Below are positions 8,439 through 15,880 of a stretch of 64,000 nucleotides of DNA, in pieces. Location: positions 41,221 through 105,220 of the forward strand of contig NZ_BLAE01000039.1 in NCBI RefSeq assembly GCF_009687865.1, given 5' to 3'. This stretch comes from Acrocarpospora macrocephala (GTDB lineage Bacteria; Actinomycetota; Actinomycetes; Streptosporangiales; Streptosporangiaceae). Position 1 is the stretch's first letter. Each line of letters starts with the position of its first letter. The notes beneath the pieces were generated by a model. The model had not been told where the DNA came from, searched no databases, and was given only the letters and a program-made list of their open reading frames with translations. Both the position numbers and the translations under genes were made by a program.

Positions 8439-9532
8439 AACGGAGTCCCAGGGAAACCGGGCACATCCAGGGACGAGACGAGGCCATGGTGGCGAGCGAA
8501 CAGGAAGTCCTGGCGATGGATGCCCGCGAGGAACGGAGCGTCCGGGGGCGTGGGAGGCTCACCGCCATCCTTGAAGCCCGCCTGCGGCGGGAGTATCTGC
8601 CGGTCCTGGTGACCTTGGCGTTGTTCGTGGTGCTCTTCGGGACAGGTTCGGCGATCTATCCGGCCTTCGGATCGGGTCAGGTCATCATCGATCTGTTCAT
8701 CGACAACGGCTTCCTGCTGGTCGCCGCGATCGGGATGACGTTCGTCCTCCTCACCGGGGGCATCGATCTCTCGGTGGGCGCGGTGATCGCGTTGTCGGCG
8801 ATGTTGTCGGCTTCGCTGGTCGAGCACGTGGGCTTGGCGACCATTCCGATCGTGCTGGCAGTTGGCGCCACGCTCGGCTTCCTGATGGGTTACGTGATCC
8901 ATCACTTCGAGATCCAGCCCTTCATCGCCACGCTGGCCGGAATGTTCCTCGCCCGAGGCCTCTGCTTCGTCATCAGCATCGACCAGATCTCGATCAAACA
9001 TCCCCTCTTCGCCGAGTGGCCCCATATCCCCATCCAGCTCCCCGGGGACATGTTCGTGAAGCCGACCGTCTTCGTGGCGCTCGCTGTCCTGGGGCTCGCC
9101 TTCTGGACCCTGCACTACACCAGATTCGGCCGCGGGATCTACGCCATCGGCGGCAACGAACAGTCCGCCCTCCTGATGGGCCTCCCCGTCGCGCGCACCA
9201 AGATCGGCGCCTATGTGGTGAGTGGCACCTGCTCCGCGCTGGCGGGCATGCTCTTCGCCACGTACACGCTGTCCGGGACCGGTGTGCACGCGGTCGGCAT
9301 GGAACTCGACGCGATCGCCGCCGTGGTCATCGGCGGCACCCTGCTGACCGGCGGCTCCGGCTACGTTCTCGGCACCCTGCTGGGTGTGCTCCTGCTCGGT
9401 TCCATCCAGACGCTGATCCGTTTCGAGGGCACCCTCAGCTCCTGGTGGATCAAGATCGTAACCGGAGCCCTGCTGTTCGTCTTCATCGTCCTGCAGCGGG
9501 CGATCTCCTCGAAGCGATCCCCGGACGGCTGA
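8435..9532 (+). CDS. Sugar ABC transporter permease 2 (YjfF-like)
   Basis: Second CUT2-type permease, 365 aa. It has LLTGGIDLSVGAVIALSAM in the central region and AIAAVVIGGTLLTGGSGYVLG near the C-terminus. It carries an unusually long charged N-terminal extension of about 50 residues before the first helix, so a later start is possible (ATG 8486 or 8516), but ATG 8435 is coupled to the preceding stop. Its 3' end overlaps the convergent FAD oxidoreductase gene by 50 bp. Presence of two different permeases identifies the furanose-importer subfamily. Confidence 0.92.
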   Translation: MKRSPRETGHIQGRDEAMVASEQEVLAMDAREERSVRGRGRLTAILEARLRREYLPVLVTLALFVVLFGTGSAIYPAFGSGQVIIDLFIDNGFLLVAAIGMTFVLLTGGIDLSVGAVIALSAMLSASLVEHVGLATIPIVLAVGATLGFLMGYVIHHFEIQPFIATLAGMFLARGLCFVISIDQISIKHPLFAEWPHIPIQLPGDMFVKPTVFVALAVLGLAFWTLHYTRFGRGIYAIGGNEQSALLMGLPVARTKIGAYVVSGTCSALAGMLFATYTLSGTGVHAVGMELDAIAAVVIGGTLLTGGSGYVLGTLLGVLLLGSIQTLIRFEGTLSSWWIKIVTGALLFVFIVLQRAISSKRSPDG

Positions 9533-10667
9533 CCGAGGCCACCGCCTGCTCGGCGGCGGCGAGCGCGCTGCGCATCGACACCTCACCGAGCAGGCCGGGG
9601 GCGGCGACACTGTCCCCGGCCAGCCAGACCCCGTCCCCCCGCTCGATGGCCGGCCGATCCCGCCAGCTCAGTCCCGGCAAGTCGAGCGCTCCCGTACGCC
9701 CGTTCGCGAGCGCCTCGCGCCGCCAGGTGACCCGATCCCGCCAGCCCGGCAGACCGAGATCGGCCACCCGTTCCAGCCGTGCCAGCGTGTCGGCTTTCGA
9801 CTCGCCGGGCCGCATCGGCATCTGCATTTGGACGAGGCTCTCCCCGTCTGGCGCCACCGACGGATCGGGAGACGAGTAGCGCTCAAGGAAGCCGCCTTCG
9901 TCCAGGTCGGACAGGAGGAACAGGTCGCGCGGGTCCTGCCGTACCCCGAGATCGAGAAGGACGGCGCGGCCGCTCTCCCAGCGCAGTGATTCGTCGGCGA
10001 GTAACCGGCGAGCGGCGTCGAGCGAGGTGGCGACGATGGTGGGTCCCGCCGGGAGGGTGTCCGCGTGGGTTCCGGTCTCGATGCGTACGCCAAGGTCGCG
10101 CGCGTGTGCCGCCATCCGGTCGATGACCCGGCCCCAGCCGCCGACGACGTACCTCGGCGCCGGGAACTGGAGCGCGAAGGCGCGCGTGAACCGCTCCCAC
10201 ACGAATGCCGCCGACAGCCGTCCCGGATCCGCTTCATAGGTGGCGACTCCGAGCGCTCCGGCCACCGCGTCGGTGGCGTCGGCGCCCAGCCGCCTGACCC
10301 CCCAGGAGCGGAAGTCCTCATCCACGGGCGCGACCAGCCCGCGCTTGATGATCGCCGCGAGCAGCGGCCGCGGAATTCGCGCCTTCAGCTTGCCCCGATG
10401 CCGGACCCGCGCCTTCCGTCCCTCTTTGAGCCCCAGCCGCCGGTACGGCTGCACGAGCCCGCGCCGCGCCAGCCACCGGAACGGCTCCCCATCCGAGTAG
10501 AAGACGTGCGTCCCGTCATTGGCGATGTACGGCGCCGCGGACGACCGTGCCCGCCCGCCGAGCGTGTGGTGCCCCTCGTACAGGACGACCCGCGCGCCCT
10601 CTTCGGCACAGGCGATGGCTGCCGTCAGCCCGGCGAGCCCGCCTCCGATTACTGTGATTTCATCCAT
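9483..10667 (-). CDS. FAD-dependent oxidoreductase (amine oxidase/phytoene desaturase-like)
   Basis: Flavoprotein of 394 aa. It starts with the dinucleotide-binding fold DEITVIGGGLAGLTAAIACA, followed by VVLYEGHHTLGGRARSS, the GGR motif that follows the FAD fold in amine oxidase and protoporphyrinogen oxidase relatives. A C-terminal FAD block is seen in GDGVWLAGDSVAAPGLLGE. The ATG at 10667 overlaps the end of the DUF429 gene by 8 bp; an alternative ATG lies at 10688. It is the last gene of the sigJ operon. ECF41 sigma factors are known to be linked to oxidoreductase genes, which fits. The substrate is unknown. Confidence 0.85.
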   Translation of the reverse strand: MDEITVIGGGLAGLTAAIACAEEGARVVLYEGHHTLGGRARSSAAPYIANDGTHVFYSDGEPFRWLARRGLVQPYRRLGLKEGRKARVRHRGKLKARIPRPLLAAIIKRGLVAPVDEDFRSWGVRRLGADATDAVAGALGVATYEADPGRLSAAFVWERFTRAFALQFPAPRYVVGGWGRVIDRMAAHARDLGVRIETGTHADTLPAGPTIVATSLDAARRLLADESLRWESGRAVLLDLGVRQDPRDLFLLSDLDEGGFLERYSSPDPSVAPDGESLVQMQMPMRPGESKADTLARLERVADLGLPGWRDRVTWRREALANGRTGALDLPGLSWRDRPAIERGDGVWLAGDSVAAPGLLGEVSMRSALAAAEQAVASVSRPGIASRRSPAAGR

Positions 10668-11442
10668 GCACCCCTGGACGCGGGTCATCCTCGAAACGTG
10701 ACATCAGCCCATCCAGTGACGTGGTCGGAACCGCGATCCACCCTTCCGTACGGGCCGCCTCGGCCTGCCCGGGCGACGGCGCCGTGACCAACCCCAGCGC
10801 GGCGGCCCGCGCGGTGAGCGCCGCGACGACGGCGTCAGCGGCGTCATCCGATGCCCGGCAGACTCCCTCAAACGCCCCCAGGTCCAGCCAAGGCGCGGCC
10901 CGCCCCAGCCCATCGACCAGCCGGTTCAGCTCACCCAGATTCGCGGCCCGCTTGTAACCCTTGAACGGCAACCCCCACCGTTTGAGCGACGCGGCCGGAT
11001 ACACCTCGACCACCACCCCGCCTCCGCGCCGGTCGACGACCTGGCCACGCCGCGCCAGCTCCGCCATCACCCCGGCACACCGCATGGCGACATATCCGAT
11101 ACGGTCGGCCGCCACGCTCAACGGCCGCTGCCCCGTCAGCTCCCGCACCACCAGATCGGTGACCCGATTCGCCAGATCCCTGCGCCACAGCCGCCCGACA
11201 CCCTCCAACGGCAAGGCGACCTCCCCGCCCCGATGCGCGACCAGGAAATCCACGAATCGATCCGGCCACCCGAGCGGACAGTCGACCCCCGCCTTCCCCG
11301 CGGCCAGGATCGCCTCAACCACGAGCCCGTCATCCGCCCGAGTCTCCACCCTGGTGACCCGCGCCCGATTCTCGGACCACTCGACCCAGGCGACCGCCGT
11401 ATCGACCGCCTCGGCCGCCAGATCAATCCCAACCGTGATCAC
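10660..11442 (-). CDS. DUF429 family protein (predicted RNase H-fold)
   Basis: Protein of 260 aa. It opens with ITVGIDLAAE, a DUF429 signature with the first acidic residue of an RNase H-like fold, and continues with VDCPLGWPDRFVDF, RLWRRDLANRVTDL and VVEVYPAASLKRWGLPF. Near the C-terminus DDAADAVVAALTAR supplies further conserved acidic positions. The GTG start overlaps the sigJ stop (GTGA), showing coupling. The biochemical role of DUF429 is not established; a nuclease fold is a prediction from the family. Confidence 0.85.
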   Translation of the reverse strand: MITVGIDLAAEAVDTAVAWVEWSENRARVTRVETRADDGLVVEAILAAGKAGVDCPLGWPDRFVDFLVAHRGGEVALPLEGVGRLWRRDLANRVTDLVVRELTGQRPLSVAADRIGYVAMRCAGVMAELARRGQVVDRRGGGVVVEVYPAASLKRWGLPFKGYKRAANLGELNRLVDGLGRAAPWLDLGAFEGVCRASDDAADAVVAALTARAAALGLVTAPSPGQAEAARTEGWIAVPTTSLDGLMSRFEDDPRPGVHG

Positions 11443-12326
11443 ACATGCGCCATCTTCTCGGGATTGGCCATCAGATAGATGGTCTCGATCATCCCATCGG
11501 CGACCAGCAACGACACCACCGTGAGGACCCTGCCCTCCACCGCAACCACGAGCGCCGGCGCACCGTTCACATTCGAGATCTCCATCTCGTACGAAACCCC
11601 CTCCGGCAGCCCCGCGTGCGCCGGGAACGACGCGATCCCCGCCTCCGAAGTGACCGCGACCAGGAACCGCGCCACCCGATCGGCCCCCACCAGGACCCGC
11701 CGAGGCGCCCGAGCCTTGCCCCCACTGTCCGTCACCAAGGTCACATCCTTGGCCAGCAGCTCCATCAACCCGCGCAGATCCCCACCCGCGCACGCCCCGA
11801 TGAACCGCTCGGTGACCTCCCGCCGCTCCCGCCGATCCACATCGAACCGCGGCCGCCGCTCCCGCACATGCTCCCGCGCCCGCCGTGCCAGCTGCCGCAC
11901 TGCGGGCTCCGCCCGCCCGATCACCTCCCCGACCTCCGCATGCGAGAACCCGAAGACCTCCCGCAACACGAACACCGCCCGCTCCAGCGGCGACAAGGTC
12001 TCCAGCACCACCAGCATCGCCAGCTCCACACTCTCCGCCAGCTCGGCCCGCTCCGCGAGTTCCGGCCCCGTGCTCACCGGCTCGGGCAGCCAATCCCCCA
12101 CATACGACTCCCGCCGCACCTTCAACCGCCGCAACCGATCAATAGCCAGATTCGTCGTCACCCGCACCAAAAACGCCCGCGCGTTCTCCACCTCCCCCTC
12201 CGCCACCTCAGCCCACCGCACCCACGCCTCCTGCACGATGTCCTCCGCATCGGCGGCACTCCCCAGAATCCGGTACGCCACCCCGACCAGGATCTCCCGA
12301 TGCTCCAGAAACGTCTCCACCCGCAT
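11439..12326 (-). CDS. sigJ: ECF41-type RNA polymerase sigma factor SigJ
   Basis: Extracytoplasmic-function sigma factor of about 295 aa. Region 2 (AYRILGSAADAEDIVQEAWVRW), the ECF41 linker motif WLPEP, and region 4 (LSPLERAVFVLREVFGFSH) are followed by a SnoaL-like C-terminal domain. That domain holds the DSGGKARAP stretch and ends with NPEKM, the counterpart of the NPDKL motif that modulates ECF41 activity. Starts are uncertain: ATG 12326, GTG 12320 (8 nt after GGAGG) or ATG 12362. A fitting ECF41-type promoter at 12335-12361 lies inside the longest version, favouring the shorter ones. It leads an operon with DUF429 and an FAD oxidoreductase. Confidence 0.92.
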   Translation of the reverse strand: MRVETFLEHREILVGVAYRILGSAADAEDIVQEAWVRWAEVAEGEVENARAFLVRVTTNLAIDRLRRLKVRRESYVGDWLPEPVSTGPELAERAELAESVELAMLVVLETLSPLERAVFVLREVFGFSHAEVGEVIGRAEPAVRQLARRAREHVRERRPRFDVDRRERREVTERFIGACAGGDLRGLMELLAKDVTLVTDSGGKARAPRRVLVGADRVARFLVAVTSEAGIASFPAHAGLPEGVSYEMEISNVNGAPALVVAVEGRVLTVVSLLVADGMIETIYLMANPEKMAHV

Positions 12327-12334
12327 CACCTCCA

Positions 12335-12361
12335 GACGCACCACGCCACCCCAACGTGACA
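12335..12361 (-). promoter_or_regulatory. ECF41-type promoter of sigJ
   Basis: On the minus strand TGTCACG (12361-12355), a 16-bp spacer and CGTC (12338-12335) match the -35 TGTCACA and -10 CGTC elements described for ECF41 sigma factors. The -10 ends 8 bp before ATG 12326, so the transcript would be leaderless or nearly so. This implies autoregulation by SigJ. Confidence 0.65.
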
Positions 12362-12415
12362 TCCCTACGGTTACCCCTTAACCCGCGAGGTCCGATACAC
12401 TCACACACACCGCAA

Positions 12416-12488
12416 GGGGCTATAGCGCAGCTGGTAGCGCACCTCCATGGCATGGAGGGGGTCTGGGGTTCGAATCCCCATAGCTCCA
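12416..12488 (+). tRNA. tRNA-Ala (anticodon GGC), copy 1
   Basis: A 73-nt gene folds as a full cloverleaf: acceptor GGGGCTA/TAGCTCC with discriminator A, D arm GCGC/GCGC, anticodon arm CCTCC-ATGGCAT-GGAGG with anticodon GGC, a 5-nt variable loop, and a T arm TGGGG-TTCGAAT-CCCCA. The third acceptor pair is G3:U70, the alanine identity element. CCA is not encoded. An identical copy lies at 31162. Confidence 0.97.
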
Positions 12489-12497
12489 CTCGGAGTC

Positions 12498-12540
12498 GGA
12501 GGCCTATGGTCGCGAGCTTTGCTCGCTCCCGTGGGCCTCC
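12498..12540 (+). terminator. Long hairpin 3' of tRNA-Ala copy 1, probable terminator/processing signal
   Basis: Ten bases after the tRNA, GGAGGCCTATGG pairs with CCGTGGGCCTCC (12 bp), then two mismatches, then GCGAGC/GCTCGC closing a TTT triloop. The same hairpin follows the second tRNA-Ala, and all four sequence differences within it keep base pairing, which supports a selected RNA structure. A GGGGGG-ACGA-CCCCCC hairpin follows at 12553-12568. Confidence 0.75.
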
Positions 12541-12589
12541 TCGTCGTTACACGGGGGGACGACCCCCCGAGCCCCCCGGGGCGAAGGGG

Positions 12590-12805
12590 CTTTCGCCCCC
12601 TCGCGCTCCCCCTGGGCGCTTCGCGCCCGGCGTCGCTGTGCTCCTTGCGAAGGGCTTCGCCCCTCGCGCTCCCCCCCGGGGTCGCTTCGCGTCTGGCGTT
12701 GCTGTGCTCCCTGCGAGGGGCTTCGCCCCTCGCGCTCCCCCCCGGGGTCGCTTCGCGTCTGGCGTTGCTGTGCTCCTTGCGAAGGGCTTCGCCCCTCGGG
12801 CTCCC
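12590..12805. repeat. 66-bp tandem repeat with internal hairpins
   Basis: Three successive units plus a partial one, with the landmark CTTTCGCCCC/CTTCGCCCC at 12590, 12655, 12721 and 12787 (spacing 65, 66, 66). Each unit holds a hairpin of the type GCGAGGGGC-TTC-GCCCCTCGC and the phrase GGCGTTGCTGTGCTCC. The 440 bp between the tRNA and the AraC gene contain nothing else recognisable. The open frame across the repeat is a low-complexity by-product. Confidence 0.85.
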
Positions 12806-12927
12806 TGGAAGTCTTGGCCGATGTGATGAGTTTGAAGCGGTACAGGTTAGGCATCCGTCGAATGGCAGGTCAGCGGCATCGTGGCTGTGTTTTGACGTGG
12901 TGCGGGGTCTCTTGTGCGTACTTTTTC

Positions 12928-13947
12928 ATGGAACATTGGGGGTGGGAACGGCGATCATTTGGTGTGCTTCTGAGTAATCGTGCCGTCTTCGCCAGTTCTG
13001 ACCTTGACGAGGTTCGCGGTGAGGTTGCCAAGGTGTTCTGTCCGCACCGGCTGGATCTGGCCGGGGATGCGGATCTGTTGTCGGCTCGGTTTAACTCCGT
13101 TCAGCTTGGTTCGGTTCGCGTCAGTTACCTCGACTATGGGGCTGACGTGCATATCGAACCAGGGGACCTCGATACGTTTTTCCTGGTCATGATCCCGCTT
13201 GCTGGACGTAGCTTGATCCGCGCCGGTGACAAGGAGATCGTCTCTACTCCGTTGCTGGCTGCGCTGCCCTCGCCGACCCGGTACCTCGATATGCGCTGGG
13301 CCGCTGGGTGTCCTCAGTTGGTGGTCAAGTTCGAGCGCACCTTTATTGAGCGGTCGTTGGAGCAGATGCTTGGCGAGCAGCTCAATGGTCCGGTTGTCTT
13401 CGATCTTGGCATGGATCTGACGATGGGGTGGACGCGGTCGTGGCGGGATATGGCCGATCTGCTCGTTAGGGAGGCCGAACGCGATGATGGGCTGACCGGG
13501 CATCCGCTGGCCATCGCGCATCTGGAGAATGCCCTGATTACCCTGCTGCTGACTATGCAGCCGTCCAACTATCTGGAGCGGCTGAGGGCGCCTAGGCCGG
13601 CGGCGGTGCCGAAGGTTGTGCGCCGGGCGGTGGAGTTCATTGAAGGGCACGCGCATCTTCCGCTCACTACCTCCGATATCGCTGGTGCCGTTGCGGTCAG
13701 TAGCCGGTCTCTACAGGAGGGTTTCCGGGCGCATTTTGGGCTGAGCCCGACGGCCTACCTCAGGCAGGTACGGCTGGCGCGGGTGCATGACGAGCTCAAG
13801 GCGGCCGATCCCGCTAGGGCCACGGTGACCACGGTGGCCGGCCGGTGGGGGTTTCTGCATCAGGGACGGTTTGCCGCCCTGTACCGCGAGAGGTACGGGT
13901 TGCCGCCGTCGGAGACGTTGCGTAGGGGTTCGGCGTCAGGTGGATGA
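12928..13947 (+). CDS. AraC-family transcriptional regulator
   Basis: Regulator of 339 aa. The N-terminal half is an AraC_binding_2-like sensory domain (ligand-binding, with FFLVMIPLAGRSLIRAG). The C-terminal AraC/XylS DNA-binding domain includes FIEGHAHLPLTTSDIAGAVAVS and FGLSPTAYLRQVRLARVH, then a second HTH (VAGRWGFLHQGRFAALYRERYG). ATG 12928 has no clear ribosome binding site; longer versions from 12814 run into the repeat region. Codon usage is noticeably less GC-biased than in most neighbours, hinting at separate origin. It likely controls the flavin monooxygenase pair 100 bp downstream, as AraC regulators of this type often do. Confidence 0.85.
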   Translation: MEHWGWERRSFGVLLSNRAVFASSDLDEVRGEVAKVFCPHRLDLAGDADLLSARFNSVQLGSVRVSYLDYGADVHIEPGDLDTFFLVMIPLAGRSLIRAGDKEIVSTPLLAALPSPTRYLDMRWAAGCPQLVVKFERTFIERSLEQMLGEQLNGPVVFDLGMDLTMGWTRSWRDMADLLVREAERDDGLTGHPLAIAHLENALITLLLTMQPSNYLERLRAPRPAAVPKVVRRAVEFIEGHAHLPLTTSDIAGAVAVSSRSLQEGFRAHFGLSPTAYLRQVRLARVHDELKAADPARATVTTVAGRWGFLHQGRFAALYRERYGLPPSETLRRGSASGG

Positions 13948-14049
13948 GATCCGCGCTGAGCGGATAGCTCGGGCGGATGCGCCGGTCGTACCGTTCTTGT
14001 CAGGCGCCGATTGAAACCTCCACTCCTGACACCGAAGGGGCACATCACC

Positions 14050-15273
14050 ATGCGCGAAATCCTTATCGTCGGCGCCGGTCAGGCTGGCCTCCATCTGGCC
14101 ATCGGCCTGCTCCAGCAGGGCTACGACGTCACCGTGATCTCCAACCGGACCCCCGAGGCGATCCGCGATGGCCGGGTGATGTCCGGCCAGGCCATGTTCG
14201 GTACCGCGCAGGCTCATGAGCGTGAGCTCGGCCTGGACTGGTGGGCCGATGTGTGCCCGCCCATCGAGGGCATCGCGCTTACGGTTCCGAGCCCGGAGGG
14301 TGGCAAAGCACTTGACTGGGCGGCGCGGTTGGACGTTCCGGCTCGCTCGGTCGACCAGCGGCTGAAGATGCCGGCCTGGCTGGGCGAGTTCGAACGGCTG
14401 GGCGGAAAGCTGGTCCTGCACGACGCCACCCCGGAGGACCTGGAGAGCTATGCCGCCCGGTATGACCTGGTCCTCGTCGCTGCGGGGAAGGGAGAGATCG
14501 CCTCGCTCTTCGAGCGGGACCCCGCACGCTCGCCGTACACCGCTCCGCAGCGCGCGTTGGCGGTCACCTACGTCAACGGTCTCGCCCCCCGCCCCGATCA
14601 CTCGGCGGTGTGCTTCAATCTGCTCCCCGGGGTGGGCGAGTACTTCGTCTTCCCCGCGCTCACGCACACCGGGCCCTGCGAGATCATGGTGTTCGAGGGT
14701 GTGCCAGGCGGTCCCATGGACTGCTGGGGCGACGTGCGCGGTCCCGCCGAGCATCTGGCGCGCAGTCGCCAGATCCTGGAAACCTTCTTTCCGTGGGAGG
14801 CCGAGCGCTGCGCCGGGATCGAGCTCACCGACGCCAACGCGGTCCTGACCGGCCGCTTCGCCCCCACGGTTCGCCGTCCTGTCGCCGTTCTGCCCTCCGG
14901 CGCACCGGTGCTCGGCGTCGCCGACGTCGTGGTGCTCAACGACCCGATCACCGGGCAGGGCAGCAACAACGCCGCCAAGTGCGCCGCCACCTACCTGCGG
15001 GCCATCGTGGAACGGGGCGCGCAGCCGTTCGACGCGGACTGGATGCGGCGGACCTTCGACCTCTTCTGGACGCAGGCCCAGCACGTCACGAACTGGACCA
15101 ACGCCCTGCTGGCGCCGGCCCAACCCCACCACCTGGCGCTCCTGGGCGCCGCCGGACAACATCCGGAGATCGCCTCCCGATTCGTCAACGGCTTCGACGA
15201 CCCGGCCGACTACGCCGACTGGTTCATGGACGCCGGCCGAGCCGAGGCATACCTGAGCAGGGTCGCGGCATGA
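14050..15273 (+). CDS. Styrene/indole monooxygenase-like FAD oxygenase (StyA family)
   Basis: Oxygenase component (407 aa) of a two-component group E flavin monooxygenase. It opens with MREILIVGAGQAGLHLAIGL (FAD-binding GxGxxG) and has LNDPITGQGSNNAAKCAA, matching the second FAD motif of StyA-type enzymes, which lack NAD(P)H use of their own. Family members epoxidise styrene-like alkenes or oxidise indole using FADH2 from a partner reductase. The partner is the next gene, overlapping by ATGA. ATG 14050 is preceded by AAGGGG. The AraC gene upstream is the probable regulator. The natural substrate is not known. Confidence 0.88.
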   Translation: MREILIVGAGQAGLHLAIGLLQQGYDVTVISNRTPEAIRDGRVMSGQAMFGTAQAHERELGLDWWADVCPPIEGIALTVPSPEGGKALDWAARLDVPARSVDQRLKMPAWLGEFERLGGKLVLHDATPEDLESYAARYDLVLVAAGKGEIASLFERDPARSPYTAPQRALAVTYVNGLAPRPDHSAVCFNLLPGVGEYFVFPALTHTGPCEIMVFEGVPGGPMDCWGDVRGPAEHLARSRQILETFFPWEAERCAGIELTDANAVLTGRFAPTVRRPVAVLPSGAPVLGVADVVVLNDPITGQGSNNAAKCAATYLRAIVERGAQPFDADWMRRTFDLFWTQAQHVTNWTNALLAPAQPHHLALLGAAGQHPEIASRFVNGFDDPADYADWFMDAGRAEAYLSRVAA

Positions 15274-15755
15274 GATCACTCCGTGAGGCCTTCGGGCAGT
15301 TCGCGACCGGGGTGGCGGTGATCACGACGGCGACCGACGACGGGGAGCGGGCCGGCGTGACCGTCAACTCCTTCACCTCGGTCTCGCTCGATCCGCCGCT
15401 GGTGCTCTGGTGCCTGTCGAACCGGGCGCCCAGCGCGCCGCTCTTCCTGCGGGCCGGGCGGTTCGCCGTCAACGTCCTCGCCGCCGACCAGGACCACCTG
15501 TCCAGGCGCTTCGCCACGCCCTCGACCGACAAGTTCGCCGGGGTGGAACTGCTCGGCGCTCCGCTGCCGATACTCGCCGGCACGCTGGCCAGTTTCGTCT
15601 GCCGTACGGAGCGGGTCCACGACGGCGGCGACCACCACATCTTCGTCGGGGCGGTGGAGGGCTACCAGCGGGCCGAAGGGGAGCCGCTCGTCTTCCACTC
15701 CGGCCGCTACCGGGAGTTCTGGCCCGAGCTGACCACCGCGGCGGGGGCCGCGTAG
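15270..15755 (+). CDS. Flavin reductase domain protein (StyB-like)
   Basis: NAD(P)H:flavin reductase of 161 aa that should deliver reduced FAD to the upstream oxygenase. Typical family features are REAFGQFATGVAVITT at the N-terminus, the flavin-binding GVTVNSFTSVSLDPPLVLWC, and a C-terminal GDHHIFVGAVEGY. Length equals that of HpaC/StyB reductases. Its start codon overlaps the oxygenase stop (ATGA), making it a co-translated two-component system. Confidence 0.92.
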   Translation: MRSLREAFGQFATGVAVITTATDDGERAGVTVNSFTSVSLDPPLVLWCLSNRAPSAPLFLRAGRFAVNVLAADQDHLSRRFATPSTDKFAGVELLGAPLPILAGTLASFVCRTERVHDGGDHHIFVGAVEGYQRAEGEPLVFHSGRYREFWPELTTAAGAA

Positions 15756-15880
15756 CCAGCCGACCCGTGGGCCGCTGACCTGCGCGTCTCCGCATCATTG
15801 AACCGCGTACGACCGGGAATGGAACCACCACCGGACCTGCGCCGCGCCGCAGGCGAGGCGGGAACAAGCGGGGGGAAGCG

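Noticed and set aside
10660-12093. A 477-codon open frame covering DUF429 and most of sigJ
   Set aside because: Its N-terminal half is Gly/Ala/Arg-rich sequence read in the wrong frame through the sigma factor gene; only the part from 11442 downwards is DUF429.
12590-12805. CRISPR array
   Set aside because: The units are contiguous and nearly identical along their whole length, with no variable spacers and no cas genes.
12504-12854. Open frames encoding 22-residue repeats across the tandem array
   Set aside because: They result from a 66-bp noncoding unit, are low in complexity on both strands and have no start signals.
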